Below are positions 33,457-42,743 of a DNA stretch of 64,000 nucleotides, one piece after another. Every line of letters begins with the position of its first letter. The stretch's first letter is position 1. Under the pieces are notes generated by a model, which saw only the letters and a program-made list of their open reading frames with translations, ran no database searches and was not told where the DNA came from. The position numbers and the translations under genes were made by a program. Source of the stretch: Lacimicrobium alkaliphilum (GTDB lineage: Bacteria > Pseudomonadota > Gammaproteobacteria > Enterobacterales > Alteromonadaceae); assembly GCF_001466725.1 (NCBI RefSeq), contig NZ_CP013650.1, positions 2,108,001 to 2,172,000 on the forward strand, read 5' to 3'.

Positions 33457-34454
33457 TGTCGATCAGTCTGATGGCTCAGGAAGCCGCACAAACTCCACAA
33501 CGTATTCAAACTCAGTTACAGGAAAACCAACAGGCTTGCAGCCAGCTGGGCGAACGGATCAGAAACTTTAATCCGGCTTTTGTACTGATGGTTGGCCGGG
33601 GCTCTTCCGATCATGCCGGGGTGTTTGCCAAGTATCTTATTGAAGTGGAAACCGGTACCGTCGTTACCGCCTCAGCACCCTCCGTGGCGAGCGTGTACGG
33701 TAAGTCACTGAACCTCAGTCAGGCTCTGGTGATTGTTATTTCGCAATCCGGCCGCAGCCCTGACATTCTGGCCCAGGCAGAATCAGCAAAAAAGGCCGGC
33801 GCGTTAGTGGTAGCGCTGGTCAACGATATCAGCTCGCCATTGGCAAAGATGGTAGATATGGTATTGCCCCTTAACGCCGGCGAAGAAAAAGCCGTGGCGG
33901 CAACCAAAAGTTATCTCTGTACTCTCAGTGCACTGCTGCAGATGGTGGCCTACTGGAAGCAGGATAATGATTTGATTGAGGCTCTTAAAAGCCTGCCGGA
34001 TAAACTGCAACAGAGCATCGATTCTCCGGTTCAGTTAGATGTCAGTTTTGTTCGTGACCTGCGCCATTGTGTGGTGCTTGGACGCGGGTTTGGCTATGCC
34101 ATCAGCCGTGAAATTGCGCTCAAACTGAAAGAAGTCTGCAGTGTGCATGCCGAAGCTTTTTCCAGCGCCGAGTTTTTACATGGTCCGGTTACCCTGGTGG
34201 AGAAAAAGCTGGCGGTGATCGATCTCACCATTGAGGATGAGTCTTTCAATAGCCACAGAGAACAGATTATTGAAGTGGGTCGCCGGGGTGCCACCCTGTG
34301 CAATATGACCCAGCCGGTCAAAGACATTCATCCAAGACTGGCGCCTTTGACATTACTGCAGCGCTTTTATCTGGATGTGGAACAGGTTGCCCAGGCAATG
34401 GGATACAATCCCGATGCCCCGGCCGGCCTGAATAAAGTCACTCAGACATTGTAG
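33456..34454 (+). CDS. nagB: Glucosamine-6-phosphate deaminase, SIS-domain type (NagB-II)
   Basis: A 332-residue protein of two SIS domains (about 40-170 and 195-320). Sugar-phosphate motifs MVGRGSSDHAGVFAKY and VISQSGRSPDIL are present, and ATKSYLCTLSALL matches the GlmS-isomerase-like family. It lacks the glutaminase domain of GlmS and is the non-orthologous NagB-II known from Shewanella: it converts glucosamine-6-phosphate to fructose-6-phosphate plus ammonia. The start is the ATG at 33456 overlapping the nagK stop by one base; a TTG one codon earlier is possible. Confidence 0.9.
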   Translation: MSISLMAQEAAQTPQRIQTQLQENQQACSQLGERIRNFNPAFVLMVGRGSSDHAGVFAKYLIEVETGTVVTASAPSVASVYGKSLNLSQALVIVISQSGRSPDILAQAESAKKAGALVVALVNDISSPLAKMVDMVLPLNAGEEKAVAATKSYLCTLSALLQMVAYWKQDNDLIEALKSLPDKLQQSIDSPVQLDVSFVRDLRHCVVLGRGFGYAISREIALKLKEVCSVHAEAFSSAEFLHGPVTLVEKKLAVIDLTIEDESFNSHREQIIEVGRRGATLCNMTQPVKDIHPRLAPLTLLQRFYLDVEQVAQAMGYNPDAPAGLNKVTQTL

Positions 34455-34462
34455 GGCATATT

Positions 34463-35584
34463 ATGTCGATAACTTATCAGGCCAGACAGTTCTTCGACGG
34501 TGAGAAAATGCATGACAATGCCACTGTCACCGTTGAAGGGAATCAGGTGCTCTCCCTGGCGCCGCAACCCGGGGCACAGATGATCCATCTGGATGGTCTG
34601 CTTGCCCCCGGATTTGTGGATGTGCAGGTAAACGGAGGCGGTGGTGCACTGTTTAATACTGATACCAGTATTGAGGGGCTGAGCCGTATCCGTGAGGCTC
34701 ATAGCCGGTTTGGTACCACTGCCATGACGCCAACACTGATCACCGATGATATCGGGCGGATTGAAACGGCCGCCGAAGCTATGGCCGGGGCTATTGAACA
34801 GCAACTGCCCGGCATTCTCGGTATCCACTTTGAAGGGCCGCACCTGAGTAAGCCAAAAAAAGGCATTCACCGGGAAAAGTTTATCCGCTGTATCACCGAT
34901 GCAGAATTAGCTCAGTTTTGTCGTCAGGATCTGGGGAAGGTTATCGTCACCCTTGCTCCGGAGAATGTACCAGCCGATATTATCGCTGAACTGGTAAGCC
35001 AGGGCGTGCACGTGTGCCTTGGTCACTCTGATGCCGATGCTGAAACCGTCATGGCGGCACTTGAGGCCGGTGCTACCGGTTTTACCCATCTGTATAACGC
35101 CATGTCTGCCCTTACCAGTCGTGCGCCGGGAATGGTGGGAGCGGCAATGGCGGATGAAAGCAGTTACGCGGGTCTGATTGTGGATCTTTATCATGTTCAC
35201 CCTTTAAGTGCCCGCGCCGCCATCAGGGCCAAAGGTACAGACAGGATGATGCTGGTCACTGATGCCATGGCCCATGTGGGTTCTGACAAAAGTGCTCTGC
35301 CCTTTTTCGATACAGTGATCCAGCGCGAAGGTGACAAGCTGACCATCGAAGATGGCACCCTGGCGGGCTCTGCACTGGATATGGCCAGCGCCGTCCGCAA
35401 TAGTCATCTGCATCTGGGGCTGCCCCTGACGGATTGTCTGCAAATGGCGGCACTAACACCGGCCAGGTATCTGGGCCTGGAGCATAAACTGGGTAAACTG
35501 TTGCCCGGTTATCAGGCCGATATGGTGTTGTTAAATGACCAACAACAGGTAGAAAAATGCTGGATTGGCGGACAGCCCGTGTAG
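34463..35584 (+). CDS. nagA: N-acetylglucosamine-6-phosphate deacetylase
   Basis: A 373-residue amidohydrolase that removes acetate from GlcNAc-6-phosphate. Family motifs are in order: DGLLAPGFVDVQVNGGGG, the metal-binding glutamate in GIHFEGPHL, histidines in LGHSDADAET and THLYNAMSAL, and the catalytic aspartate in MMLVTDAMAHVG. It is soluble and cytosolic. It starts 8 bp after nagB and is followed by nagP after 54 bp. Its product feeds NagB-II. Confidence 0.95.
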   Translation: MSITYQARQFFDGEKMHDNATVTVEGNQVLSLAPQPGAQMIHLDGLLAPGFVDVQVNGGGGALFNTDTSIEGLSRIREAHSRFGTTAMTPTLITDDIGRIETAAEAMAGAIEQQLPGILGIHFEGPHLSKPKKGIHREKFIRCITDAELAQFCRQDLGKVIVTLAPENVPADIIAELVSQGVHVCLGHSDADAETVMAALEAGATGFTHLYNAMSALTSRAPGMVGAAMADESSYAGLIVDLYHVHPLSARAAIRAKGTDRMMLVTDAMAHVGSDKSALPFFDTVIQREGDKLTIEDGTLAGSALDMASAVRNSHLHLGLPLTDCLQMAALTPARYLGLEHKLGKLLPGYQADMVLLNDQQQVEKCWIGGQPV

Positions 35585-35638
35585 CGCCAACAATAACAAA
35601 CGCATGTCGTTCGACGGCATCAGATAAGGTGTAAGATA

Positions 35639-36937
35639 ATGCAAACAGCAAGTACCAAACAACTGACTCAAAGCAACTTTGTGCCCATGGCGATTGTTGC
35701 TGCGATGTTCTTTATTCTCGGCTTTGCGACCTGGCTGAATGGCTCGCTGATGCCATATCTTAAGCAGGTGCTGCTGCTGACCCCATTTGAAGCATCACTG
35801 ATTCTGTTTTCGTTCTATATTGCTGTCACTTTTACCGCAATTCCCTCCGCCTGGGTGATCCGAAAAGTGGGTTATAAAAATGGTATGGCCATGGCAATCG
35901 GCTGTATGACAGTGGCTGGATTATTGTATATTCCCGCCGCCAATACGCAGTTTTTCGGCTTATTTCTGTTTGCGCAACTGGTTATGGGTATTGGTCAGAC
36001 GTTGTTACAAACTGCGGTAAACCCCTATGTTGTCCGACTTGGCCCGGAAGAGTCTGCTGCGGTCAGAGTCAGCATCATGGGGATTCTTAATAAAGGCGCT
36101 GGTATTGTCGCCCCCATCGTCTTTAGCGCGCTTATCGCCAGCAGTTTCTCAGGCCTGGTAGGTAAAGAGCTGAGTAAAGAAGAAGTCGATATGATGGCCG
36201 ATAGCCTTATCCTGCCCTATCTGGGCCTGGCAGGCTTTCTGGCGTTGTTTGCCATTGGTGTTAAGTTTTGCCCGCTACCAGAGATTATTGAAACCGACGA
36301 AAAAGATGCCGGAGGCACCGTCAGAGAGGCCCTTGCCCACCCCAGTCTGGTCTTCGGTGTTATCACCATCTTTTTCTACGTGGCCGCAGAGGTTATCGCT
36401 GGTGACACTATCGGTGCCTTTGCATTGTCACTTGGTGTGGCCAATTACAGTGTTATGACCTCCTACACCATGGGCTTCATGGTAACTGGCTATATTCTCG
36501 GCATTATACTTATTCCCAAAGTCATCTCTCAGCAAACGGCTCTGACCTGCTCTGCCGTACTGGGCATCGTGTTGTCACTGGCAATTGTGTTTGGTAACAG
36601 CGAGTCTCTCATATTAGCGAATACCTTCCTGGTTCCCTTTGGTGGTGTTGCCCTGCCTGACACATTATTGTTGATCGCCGTGCTGGGCCTGGCTAATGCC
36701 ATTGTCTGGCCTGCCGTGTGGCCACTTGCTCTGTCCGGGCTTGGCAGGCTTACCAGCACAGCATCGGGTTTACTGGTAATGGGTATCGCCGGTGGTGCAA
36801 TTGGCCCTGTCTTATGGGGGCTGGTAAGCGGTATCGGGGATGCGAAGAGTCAGCAGTTTGGCTATATCGTGTTGCTGCCTTGTTATCTGTTTATTCTGTA
36901 TTTTGCTCTTATCGGGCATAAAAAGCGCAGTTGGTAA
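35639..36937 (+). CDS. nagP: GlcNAc inner-membrane permease NagP (MFS, FucP/GluP-like)
   Basis: A 432-residue transporter with about twelve transmembrane helices. FILGFATWLNGSLMPYLKQVL at the start and GIGQTLLQTAVNPYVVRLG are typical of the fucose/glucose-galactose:H+ symporter branch of the major facilitator superfamily. In Shewanella the equivalent gene in the nag operon encodes NagP, the GlcNAc permease. AAGG precedes the ATG. It acts between the outer-membrane receptor and NagK. Confidence 0.9.
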   Translation: MQTASTKQLTQSNFVPMAIVAAMFFILGFATWLNGSLMPYLKQVLLLTPFEASLILFSFYIAVTFTAIPSAWVIRKVGYKNGMAMAIGCMTVAGLLYIPAANTQFFGLFLFAQLVMGIGQTLLQTAVNPYVVRLGPEESAAVRVSIMGILNKGAGIVAPIVFSALIASSFSGLVGKELSKEEVDMMADSLILPYLGLAGFLALFAIGVKFCPLPEIIETDEKDAGGTVREALAHPSLVFGVITIFFYVAAEVIAGDTIGAFALSLGVANYSVMTSYTMGFMVTGYILGIILIPKVISQQTALTCSAVLGIVLSLAIVFGNSESLILANTFLVPFGGVALPDTLLLIAVLGLANAIVWPAVWPLALSGLGRLTSTASGLLVMGIAGGAIGPVLWGLVSGIGDAKSQQFGYIVLLPCYLFILYFALIGHKKRSW

Positions 36938-36949
36938 TGGAGACTTCTG

Positions 36950-38035
36950 ATGCAACGTGAAATCAGCCTGGATATTTTCCGCGGCCTGACCCTGGCCGCG
37001 ATGATACTGGTCAATACACCGGGCTCATGGTCCGCAGTGTACTGGCCGCTGCTGCACGCCGAATGGCACGGCTTAACCCCTACCGATCTGGTGTTTCCGT
37101 TCTTTTTGTTTATTGTCGGGGCCGCCATGTTTCATTCTATGAGCAGACTGCCCAAAGGTCAGATACCCTGGCTTAAAATTATCAAACGCACTGCGCTGTT
37201 GTTTTTAATTGGCTTGTTTCTGAGCATCTTCCCTTTCGATGAGTCTCCCGGCGACTGGCGGATTATGGGGGTGCTGCAACGTATTGCACTGTGTTATTTC
37301 CTGGCCGCGATGCTGATCCTCACTATCAGCAGCAAAAAAGGCTTATGGATAGCGTCGGCGATTATCCTTATCGGCTATTATCTGGTCATGCTGATATCGC
37401 CTTCACCCTGGGCACTGGAATCTAATCTGGTACGGCAGGTTGATTTGTATCTGCTTGGAGCCAGTCATCTGTATCATGGCTTTGGTGTGGCGTTCGATCC
37501 GGAAGGGCTGCTGTCTACCCTGCCGGCAACGGTAACAGTAATCAGCGGCTATCTGACCAGTGCCATACTCAGCCGTTGTCAAACCAGTGGTGAAAAACTT
37601 AAACGTTTGCTCGGGTTTGGGGTACTGGCTCTGATAGGCGGTGTTATCTGGCATCAGTGGATGCCAGTTAATAAACCTCTTTGGACCTCCAGCTACGTGC
37701 TGGTCTGTACCGGTTTTGCCTGGTTGCTGCTGGCATTAATTGTGTTTTGCCATGATATGCGCAACTGGCACAAGGGATTACACTGGGCACAGGTATACGG
37801 CAGTAACCCCTTGTTTATCTATGTGCTGTCGTCGCTGTTTGCTACCACTATGGGACAGGTGTTACGTTTTGAAATTGATGGGGACACCACCAGCGCACAT
37901 CGTCTGGCCTATGAGTTCCTGAATCAGTTCCTGTCGCCACACAACGCCTCTCTGGTATTTGCCTTGCTGGTTGTGGCCATGTTTTATCTGCTCAGCCTGT
38001 GGCTGTTTAAACGAAAGATCTTTATCAAGCTCTGA
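36950..38035 (+). CDS. nagX: NagX-type membrane acyltransferase-like protein (DUF5009)
   Basis: A 361-residue inner-membrane protein with about ten transmembrane helices. The N-terminus REISLDIFRGLTLAAMILVN and PTDLVFPFFLFIVGAAMFHS are signatures of NagX/DUF5009, related to eukaryotic heparan-alpha-glucosaminide N-acetyltransferase. It is regularly linked to nag genes and may acetylate glucosamine across the membrane or help amino-sugar uptake; the activity is not settled. GGAG precedes the ATG, 12 bp after nagP. It is the last gene of the operon. Confidence 0.87.
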   Translation: MQREISLDIFRGLTLAAMILVNTPGSWSAVYWPLLHAEWHGLTPTDLVFPFFLFIVGAAMFHSMSRLPKGQIPWLKIIKRTALLFLIGLFLSIFPFDESPGDWRIMGVLQRIALCYFLAAMLILTISSKKGLWIASAIILIGYYLVMLISPSPWALESNLVRQVDLYLLGASHLYHGFGVAFDPEGLLSTLPATVTVISGYLTSAILSRCQTSGEKLKRLLGFGVLALIGGVIWHQWMPVNKPLWTSSYVLVCTGFAWLLLALIVFCHDMRNWHKGLHWAQVYGSNPLFIYVLSSLFATTMGQVLRFEIDGDTTSAHRLAYEFLNQFLSPHNASLVFALLVVAMFYLLSLWLFKRKIFIKL

Positions 38036-38040
38036 AACTC

Positions 38041-38095
38041 TGCGCATGTCGGGCGGCGGCATGCGCACCCTTCACTGTTTCACAACCACTTCACA
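38041..38095. promoter_or_regulatory. Hairpin after nagX and phased TTCAC repeats before the DJ-1-like gene
   Basis: TGCGCATG and CATGCGCA (38041-38048, 38060-38067) form a perfect 8-bp stem with no T tail. Just after it are TTCACT (38071) and TTCACA (38079 and 38090), the last two 11 bp apart. OmpR/PhoB-type regulators bind direct repeats with this phasing, and such a regulator is encoded 1.2 kb downstream, so this could be its target. Confidence 0.35.
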
Positions 38096-38137
38096 CCCCT
38101 ACCCTCAAACTGGAGCTCCATTTATAAGGAGCTTACT

Positions 38138-39244
38138 ATGAATATAATTAAAATCGCTTTACTGGCCCTTGGCCTGATGCTGAGTTGTACTCTCCAGGCG
38201 CAGCAGCGTCTATTGATGGTACTAAGCAGTTATGGTCAGAAAGACGCAGAACAAAATCTGATTAAGCCTGGGTTTGAGTTTGATGAACTGGCCAAGGCCT
38301 ATCAGGTGTTTGTAAACAATGGCATTGAGGTAGATATTGCCAGCCCATCAGGTGGTCAGCCGGTTGCAGATAACTATGATGTGAAAAAGGAGTATAACCA
38401 CGCCTTTATCAATGATGTCAGGGCGATGGGAAAGCTCCGGAACAGCCTTAAACTCTCTGCTGTTAACGCCAGTGACTATCAGGGCATCTTTGTGGTGGGT
38501 GGCAAGGGCCCCATGTTTGATTTATATCAGGACGAGTCTTTGCAGAAGTTGATCCGGGATATCTGGGAGAACAAGGGTATTGTGTCAGCGGTCTGTCACG
38601 GTCCGGCCGCTTTGGTTGATGTGAAACTCAGTGATGGCAGCTATCTGGTAGCGGGTAAAAAAGTTAATGGCTTCACCAATGAAGAGGAAGCCGCTTTTGG
38701 GAAAAAATGGCGATCACAGTTTGCCTTTTTGCTCGAAGATAAACTCAGAGCGCGCGGTGCAAATTTTGAGCATTCGCCGATGATGTTAAATCATGTGGCT
38801 GTAGATGGTCGCTTAATTACTGGTCAGAATCCGTTCTCAACGGTGGACACTGCCATTTCAACACTAAAGGCTATGGGAACTGAACCCACTTTTATCCCGG
38901 CATATCAGGACGATAAGACTATCAGGCTGGTGCGCAGACTTATCAATGGTGAGAGCTACACCACTGAGCAATTAGTCGCGGAACAGGTGCAGGCAGAACT
39001 CATCGGCAGTTATGGTTATTACGTGGCCCGTTTTGCCAAAACAGACCAGGATCGGAAAAAGGCCATTAAGCTGATGGAGTTGGTCAGCCCATTAATTCGC
39101 CAACCTATGCTGGAACTTAGCATTGCAGAAAACCATCAGGCGCTGGGTAATTATCAGCAGGCTAAAACCACGCTTATCACGCTGCTGGAGACTCATCCGG
39201 ATCTGGAGCAGGCGCAGCAGATGCTTGATGGGCTGAATAAATAG
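38138..39244 (+). CDS. Exported DJ-1/PfpI (Hsp31-like) protein with helical C-terminal extension
   Basis: A 368-residue exported protein: signal peptide (about 1-20, ending LQA-QQ), a class I glutamine-amidotransferase-like DJ-1/PfpI domain (about 22-245) and a C-terminal helical part with a TPR-like end (KTTLITLLETHPDLEQAQQ). The nucleophile cysteine is in SAVCHGPAALVD near residue 154, and GGKGPMFDLYQDESL is typical of the Hsp31 branch. A glyoxalase or protease-like role is possible but unproven. AAGGAG precedes the ATG. It directly precedes a two-component pair, a known kind of neighbourhood. Confidence 0.82.
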   Translation: MNIIKIALLALGLMLSCTLQAQQRLLMVLSSYGQKDAEQNLIKPGFEFDELAKAYQVFVNNGIEVDIASPSGGQPVADNYDVKKEYNHAFINDVRAMGKLRNSLKLSAVNASDYQGIFVVGGKGPMFDLYQDESLQKLIRDIWENKGIVSAVCHGPAALVDVKLSDGSYLVAGKKVNGFTNEEEAAFGKKWRSQFAFLLEDKLRARGANFEHSPMMLNHVAVDGRLITGQNPFSTVDTAISTLKAMGTEPTFIPAYQDDKTIRLVRRLINGESYTTEQLVAEQVQAELIGSYGYYVARFAKTDQDRKKAIKLMELVSPLIRQPMLELSIAENHQALGNYQQAKTTLITLLETHPDLEQAQQMLDGLNK

Positions 39245-39299
39245 CAATTCAATCGCGGGCAGGTACACTAAATCCGGAACAGACAAGAGAACATGTCCA

Positions 39300-39983
39300 T
39301 TGAAAATACTAATCGTTGAGGATAATCGTGATATTACCTCCAATATCGCCGACTATCTCGAACCTGAGGGTTGGCAACTGGATTTTGCCGATAACGGCAA
39401 GCTGGGCCTGCAACTGGCGCTGGATCAGTATTATGATCTGGTGATTCTGGATCTGATGTTGCCGGGCATGGACGGCTGGCAGCTTTGTGCAGAACTGCGC
39501 TGTCGGGCTAACCGGCACATTCCGGTACTGATGTTAACCGCCAGAGACAGCCTGAATGACAAGGTAAAGGGCTTTGAGCTTGGCGCAGATGACTATCTGA
39601 CCAAACCCTTTGCCCTGGAAGAATTGAAAATGCGCTGCCAGGCGCTGATACGCCGTCATGAGCTGAATCAGGAGCATAAACTGAGACTAGGACCTTTGGT
39701 TATTGACAAGCCAGGCAATCAGGTATGGCGGGAGGGGCAACGCCTTGATCTTAATCCCATCCCCTACAAGATTTTGCTGCTACTGGCTCAGGCTTATCCA
39801 CGGGTCGTCAGCAGAAGCGAACTGATTGAACGCATCTGGCAGGACGAGCCTACAGACTCCGACGCTCTGCGCTCACATATTTACCAGTTGCGCCAAAAAC
39901 TGGACAAACCTTTTACCAGCCCTATGCTGCATACGTTGCAACAGATCGGCTTTACCCTGAAGTTACCCCATGAGCCATCATAG
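39300..39983 (+). CDS. OmpR/PhoB-family response regulator
   Basis: A 227-residue regulator with a receiver domain (1-120) and a winged-helix DNA-binding domain (130-225). The phosphoacceptor aspartate is in YDLVILDLMLPGMDGW and the conserved lysine in DDYLTKPFALEEL. The only in-frame start is a TTG at 39300; the nearby ATG at 39293 is in another frame. Its 3' end overlaps the kinase gene by 14 bp. The likely target is the promoter of the DJ-1-like gene and its own operon. Confidence 0.9.
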   Translation: MKILIVEDNRDITSNIADYLEPEGWQLDFADNGKLGLQLALDQYYDLVILDLMLPGMDGWQLCAELRCRANRHIPVLMLTARDSLNDKVKGFELGADDYLTKPFALEELKMRCQALIRRHELNQEHKLRLGPLVIDKPGNQVWREGQRLDLNPIPYKILLLLAQAYPRVVSRSELIERIWQDEPTDSDALRSHIYQLRQKLDKPFTSPMLHTLQQIGFTLKLPHEPS

Positions 39984-41238
39984 TCTTAAACACCGCCTGC
40001 TGCTCAGCATCGCTCTGATTACCTGCCTGACCGCTGTGCTGTTTGGCTTTCTCAGTTTTTTATTTGCCTATCATATTGAAGACAGCTTCTTTGAGCGTCT
40101 GCTGGAAGACGAAGCGAAACGGATAAACTTCGGCAAAGATTTGTCTTATCACCCCGGGCTACCTATTTTTTCCTTGTATCAGCGGCAAAACCAGCTACCC
40201 GAAGAGCTGTTACAGATTCTGAAACAAGAGCCACAGCGAAGAGAAATTGGCACATCAGACGGTCGTCATTTTCATCTCAAACAGCTTGATGAAGAGCGTA
40301 TGCTGGTTGCCGAAGTCAGCGACTATCTGGTGGTCAGAAAAATTAAACTGGCTATGCTGGAGTTCCTGCTGATTGGCCTTGCACTGGTGTTACTGCTTTC
40401 GTTGTGGGTGACGCTTGGCACTGCCAATCGTATGCTGCGCCCCTTAAGCAAACTGACCAACATGCTGGAAACATTGTCACAACATCCACCAGAACCGGGC
40501 TTTTCCAAAGGTTATCCGGACAATGAAATTGGTATGTTGGCGCGGACGCTGGATCAGCAATTGCAGCGCATTCAGGCATTTATTCAGCGCGAACAACAGT
40601 TCACCCGTGATATCAGCCATGAGCTGCGCACCCCGGTAGCCGTGTTTCAGGGCGCCCTGACATTGCTTAAACAAACCACTTCAGAGCCACGCCAACTAGA
40701 GCTGATTGAACGGCTGGATACTAACCAGCAAAGGATGCAACAGTGTCTGAACACGCTACTGGCACTTGCCAGAGAGGAAAACCTGCAACCTCAGCCCCTG
40801 CAGCTAAGAGCTTTTGGAGAACAGGCTTTACTGCCTCATCTGCTGACGCTGGAGCGACATAACAGAGAAGTCCAGTTGGACGTACCCGGTGAAACCAGGC
40901 TCTGCCTGCCAACATCTGTGCTGAGCATAATACTGGATAATCTGATTACTAATGCCGTTGCCCATGGTCAGGGCAAACTCATTGTTCGCTATGAGGATAC
41001 CCAATTAACCATTGCCAATCAGGGGCCTGGCATAATACCTGAATTACAGAGCTCATTATTTGAACCTGGCAGCAAAGGAGCACACAGCCAGGGGTTGGGT
41101 ATGGGTCTGTCAATCGTTAACCGGTTGTGTCAGACCTATCACATAGCCCTCGACTGCCAAAGTAACGATAATGGCACCTGTATGACACTGGACTTAACCA
41201 GGGTGCTCATGAAACATGCTGCAGTGGCTCAAGGTTAA
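39970..41238 (+). CDS. Membrane sensor histidine kinase
   Basis: A 422-residue two-component kinase. Two transmembrane helices (about 8-35 and 125-148) enclose a periplasmic sensor of about 90 residues. A HAMP-like linker, a HisKA region with the phosphorylated histidine in RDISHELRTPVAVF (near 217) and an ATPase domain with NLITNAVAHG and LGMGLSIVNRLC follow. The signal is unknown. It is cotranscribed with the regulator upstream. Confidence 0.9.
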   Translation: MSHHSLKHRLLLSIALITCLTAVLFGFLSFLFAYHIEDSFFERLLEDEAKRINFGKDLSYHPGLPIFSLYQRQNQLPEELLQILKQEPQRREIGTSDGRHFHLKQLDEERMLVAEVSDYLVVRKIKLAMLEFLLIGLALVLLLSLWVTLGTANRMLRPLSKLTNMLETLSQHPPEPGFSKGYPDNEIGMLARTLDQQLQRIQAFIQREQQFTRDISHELRTPVAVFQGALTLLKQTTSEPRQLELIERLDTNQQRMQQCLNTLLALAREENLQPQPLQLRAFGEQALLPHLLTLERHNREVQLDVPGETRLCLPTSVLSIILDNLITNAVAHGQGKLIVRYEDTQLTIANQGPGIIPELQSSLFEPGSKGAHSQGLGMGLSIVNRLCQTYHIALDCQSNDNGTCMTLDLTRVLMKHAAVAQG

Positions 41239-41313
41239 TTATGCTGATTAATGCTAATCTTGCAGAACACTTAATATATCTGTATCGAATACTGATACCG
41301 GGCGCAGCAATTC

Positions 41314-42081
41314 ATGGACAAACAGGAATACAAACGACAGCTTAAGGTACTGCAGGTGCAGCTTATTCAGTTACAGCAATGGGTGGCGAGCACGGGCCAG
41401 AAAGTTGCAGTGATCTTTGAAGGCCGGGATGCCGCAGGCAAAGGCGGTGCCATCAGGGTTATCAGCGAAAAACTTAACCCCCGTATTGTGCGCATTGTTG
41501 CCCTGGGTAAACCCTCTGATAAGGAGCGTCAGCAATGGTACTTTCAGCGCTATGTGGAGCATCTGCCCGGTGCCGGCGAAATCGTGCTGTTCGACCGTAG
41601 CTGGTACAACCGCGCCGGTGTGGAGAAAGTGATGAATTTTTGCACTGAGGAGGAGCACAAGGAGTTTTTACGGGCCTGCCCGGAATTTGAACGTATGCTG
41701 ATCCGCTCCGGCATTCGCCTGGTGAAATACTGGTTCAGCGTGTCGTCCGGGGTGCAGGAGCAGCGTTTTGTGGAGCGGCTGGAGAACCCTTTAAAACGCT
41801 GGAAGTTTTCTGATATGGATTTGGTTTCCCGCAGTCGCTGGCGTGAATACAGTCAGGCCCGAAACCAGATGTTTGAGCACACCGATACTGACGATAGTCC
41901 CTGGTACGTTGTAGACGGCGATCATGACAAAAAGGCCAGACTCAACTGTATCAGCCACCTGCTTTCTCTGGTGCCTTACAAAGATGTGAGTTTTCCCGAG
42001 GTGGAACTGCCACAGATGGACGATAAGCACAGGGATATCCCACTTCCCGAAAAGGTTCAAAGGATTCCTGAGGTTTTTTAA
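41314..42081 (+). CDS. ppk2: Polyphosphate kinase 2
   Basis: A 255-residue cytosolic PPK2 enzyme that transfers phosphate between polyphosphate and nucleoside diphosphates or monophosphates. Walker A GRDAAGKGGAI (about 33-43), the lid region with QWYFQRYVEHLP and Walker B FDRSWYNRAGVE are present. It is a single-domain protein of normal length. Subclass I (nucleoside diphosphate kinase activity) is likely from overall sequence, but not certain. It stands alone, 75 bp after the kinase gene. Confidence 0.92.
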   Translation: MDKQEYKRQLKVLQVQLIQLQQWVASTGQKVAVIFEGRDAAGKGGAIRVISEKLNPRIVRIVALGKPSDKERQQWYFQRYVEHLPGAGEIVLFDRSWYNRAGVEKVMNFCTEEEHKEFLRACPEFERMLIRSGIRLVKYWFSVSSGVQEQRFVERLENPLKRWKFSDMDLVSRSRWREYSQARNQMFEHTDTDDSPWYVVDGDHDKKARLNCISHLLSLVPYKDVSFPEVELPQMDDKHRDIPLPEKVQRIPEVF

Positions 42082-42214
42082 CAACCGCGTTCTGGTTACT
42101 CATCTGACTCAGGACTTGATAACACCTTCAACATGAAAATCTGGCGGCGTTTACGCTCCTCTGCTTTACTGATTGGAGATTGTGAATCAGTTAAATTTAC
42201 TCAGGAGAATCGCG

Positions 42215-42586
42215 ATGAATGGCAATCCCGTAGGCTGGTTTGAAATTCCCGTTATTGATATGAAGCGGGCTAAGGATTTTTATGCCAGCGCCTTTGAGCT
42301 TGAATTTGAAATGCTGGAAATGGGTCCATGTCAGATGGCCATGTTTCCCTTTGACCATGCGCAGCCCGGGTGCAGCGGAGCATTGGTTAAAGGCCCCGAA
42401 TATCAACCGGCTCAGGGCGGAATGCTGATCTATTTTATGTGTGAAGAAGTCAGTGCCAGGCTGAATAAAATTCAGGCTGCCGGTGGCGAACTGGTGCAGG
42501 AGAAAATGAGCATCGGTGAGCATGGTTTTATCGGCCTGTTTACCGACAGCGAAGGCAATAAACTGGGACTGCATTCAAGACAATAG
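42215..42586 (+). CDS. VOC-family (glyoxalase/bleomycin-resistance fold) protein
   Basis: A 123-residue protein of the vicinal oxygen chelate superfamily. VGWFEIPVIDMKRAKDFYASAF and the end FTDSEGNKLGLHSRQ are typical of the small VOC proteins of unknown substrate. I use the ATG at 42215, which follows a strong AGGAG; the frame extends to a TTG at 42173 without support. It is cytosolic and probably monocistronic. Confidence 0.87.
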   Translation: MNGNPVGWFEIPVIDMKRAKDFYASAFELEFEMLEMGPCQMAMFPFDHAQPGCSGALVKGPEYQPAQGGMLIYFMCEEVSARLNKIQAAGGELVQEKMSIGEHGFIGLFTDSEGNKLGLHSRQ

Positions 42587-42743
42587 CAAGCACACAACTT
42601 CTGTGTGTTGAACAAAGAGCGCCAGGGATGGCACTAAGCTCTTTTAATGCATCTGATATCTCAGAACAAAGCACAATACTTTGCCTCTGGTTTATATTTT
42701 CCTATATGCTTGATATACAAATAGCTTTTTAGCCTGATTTATC

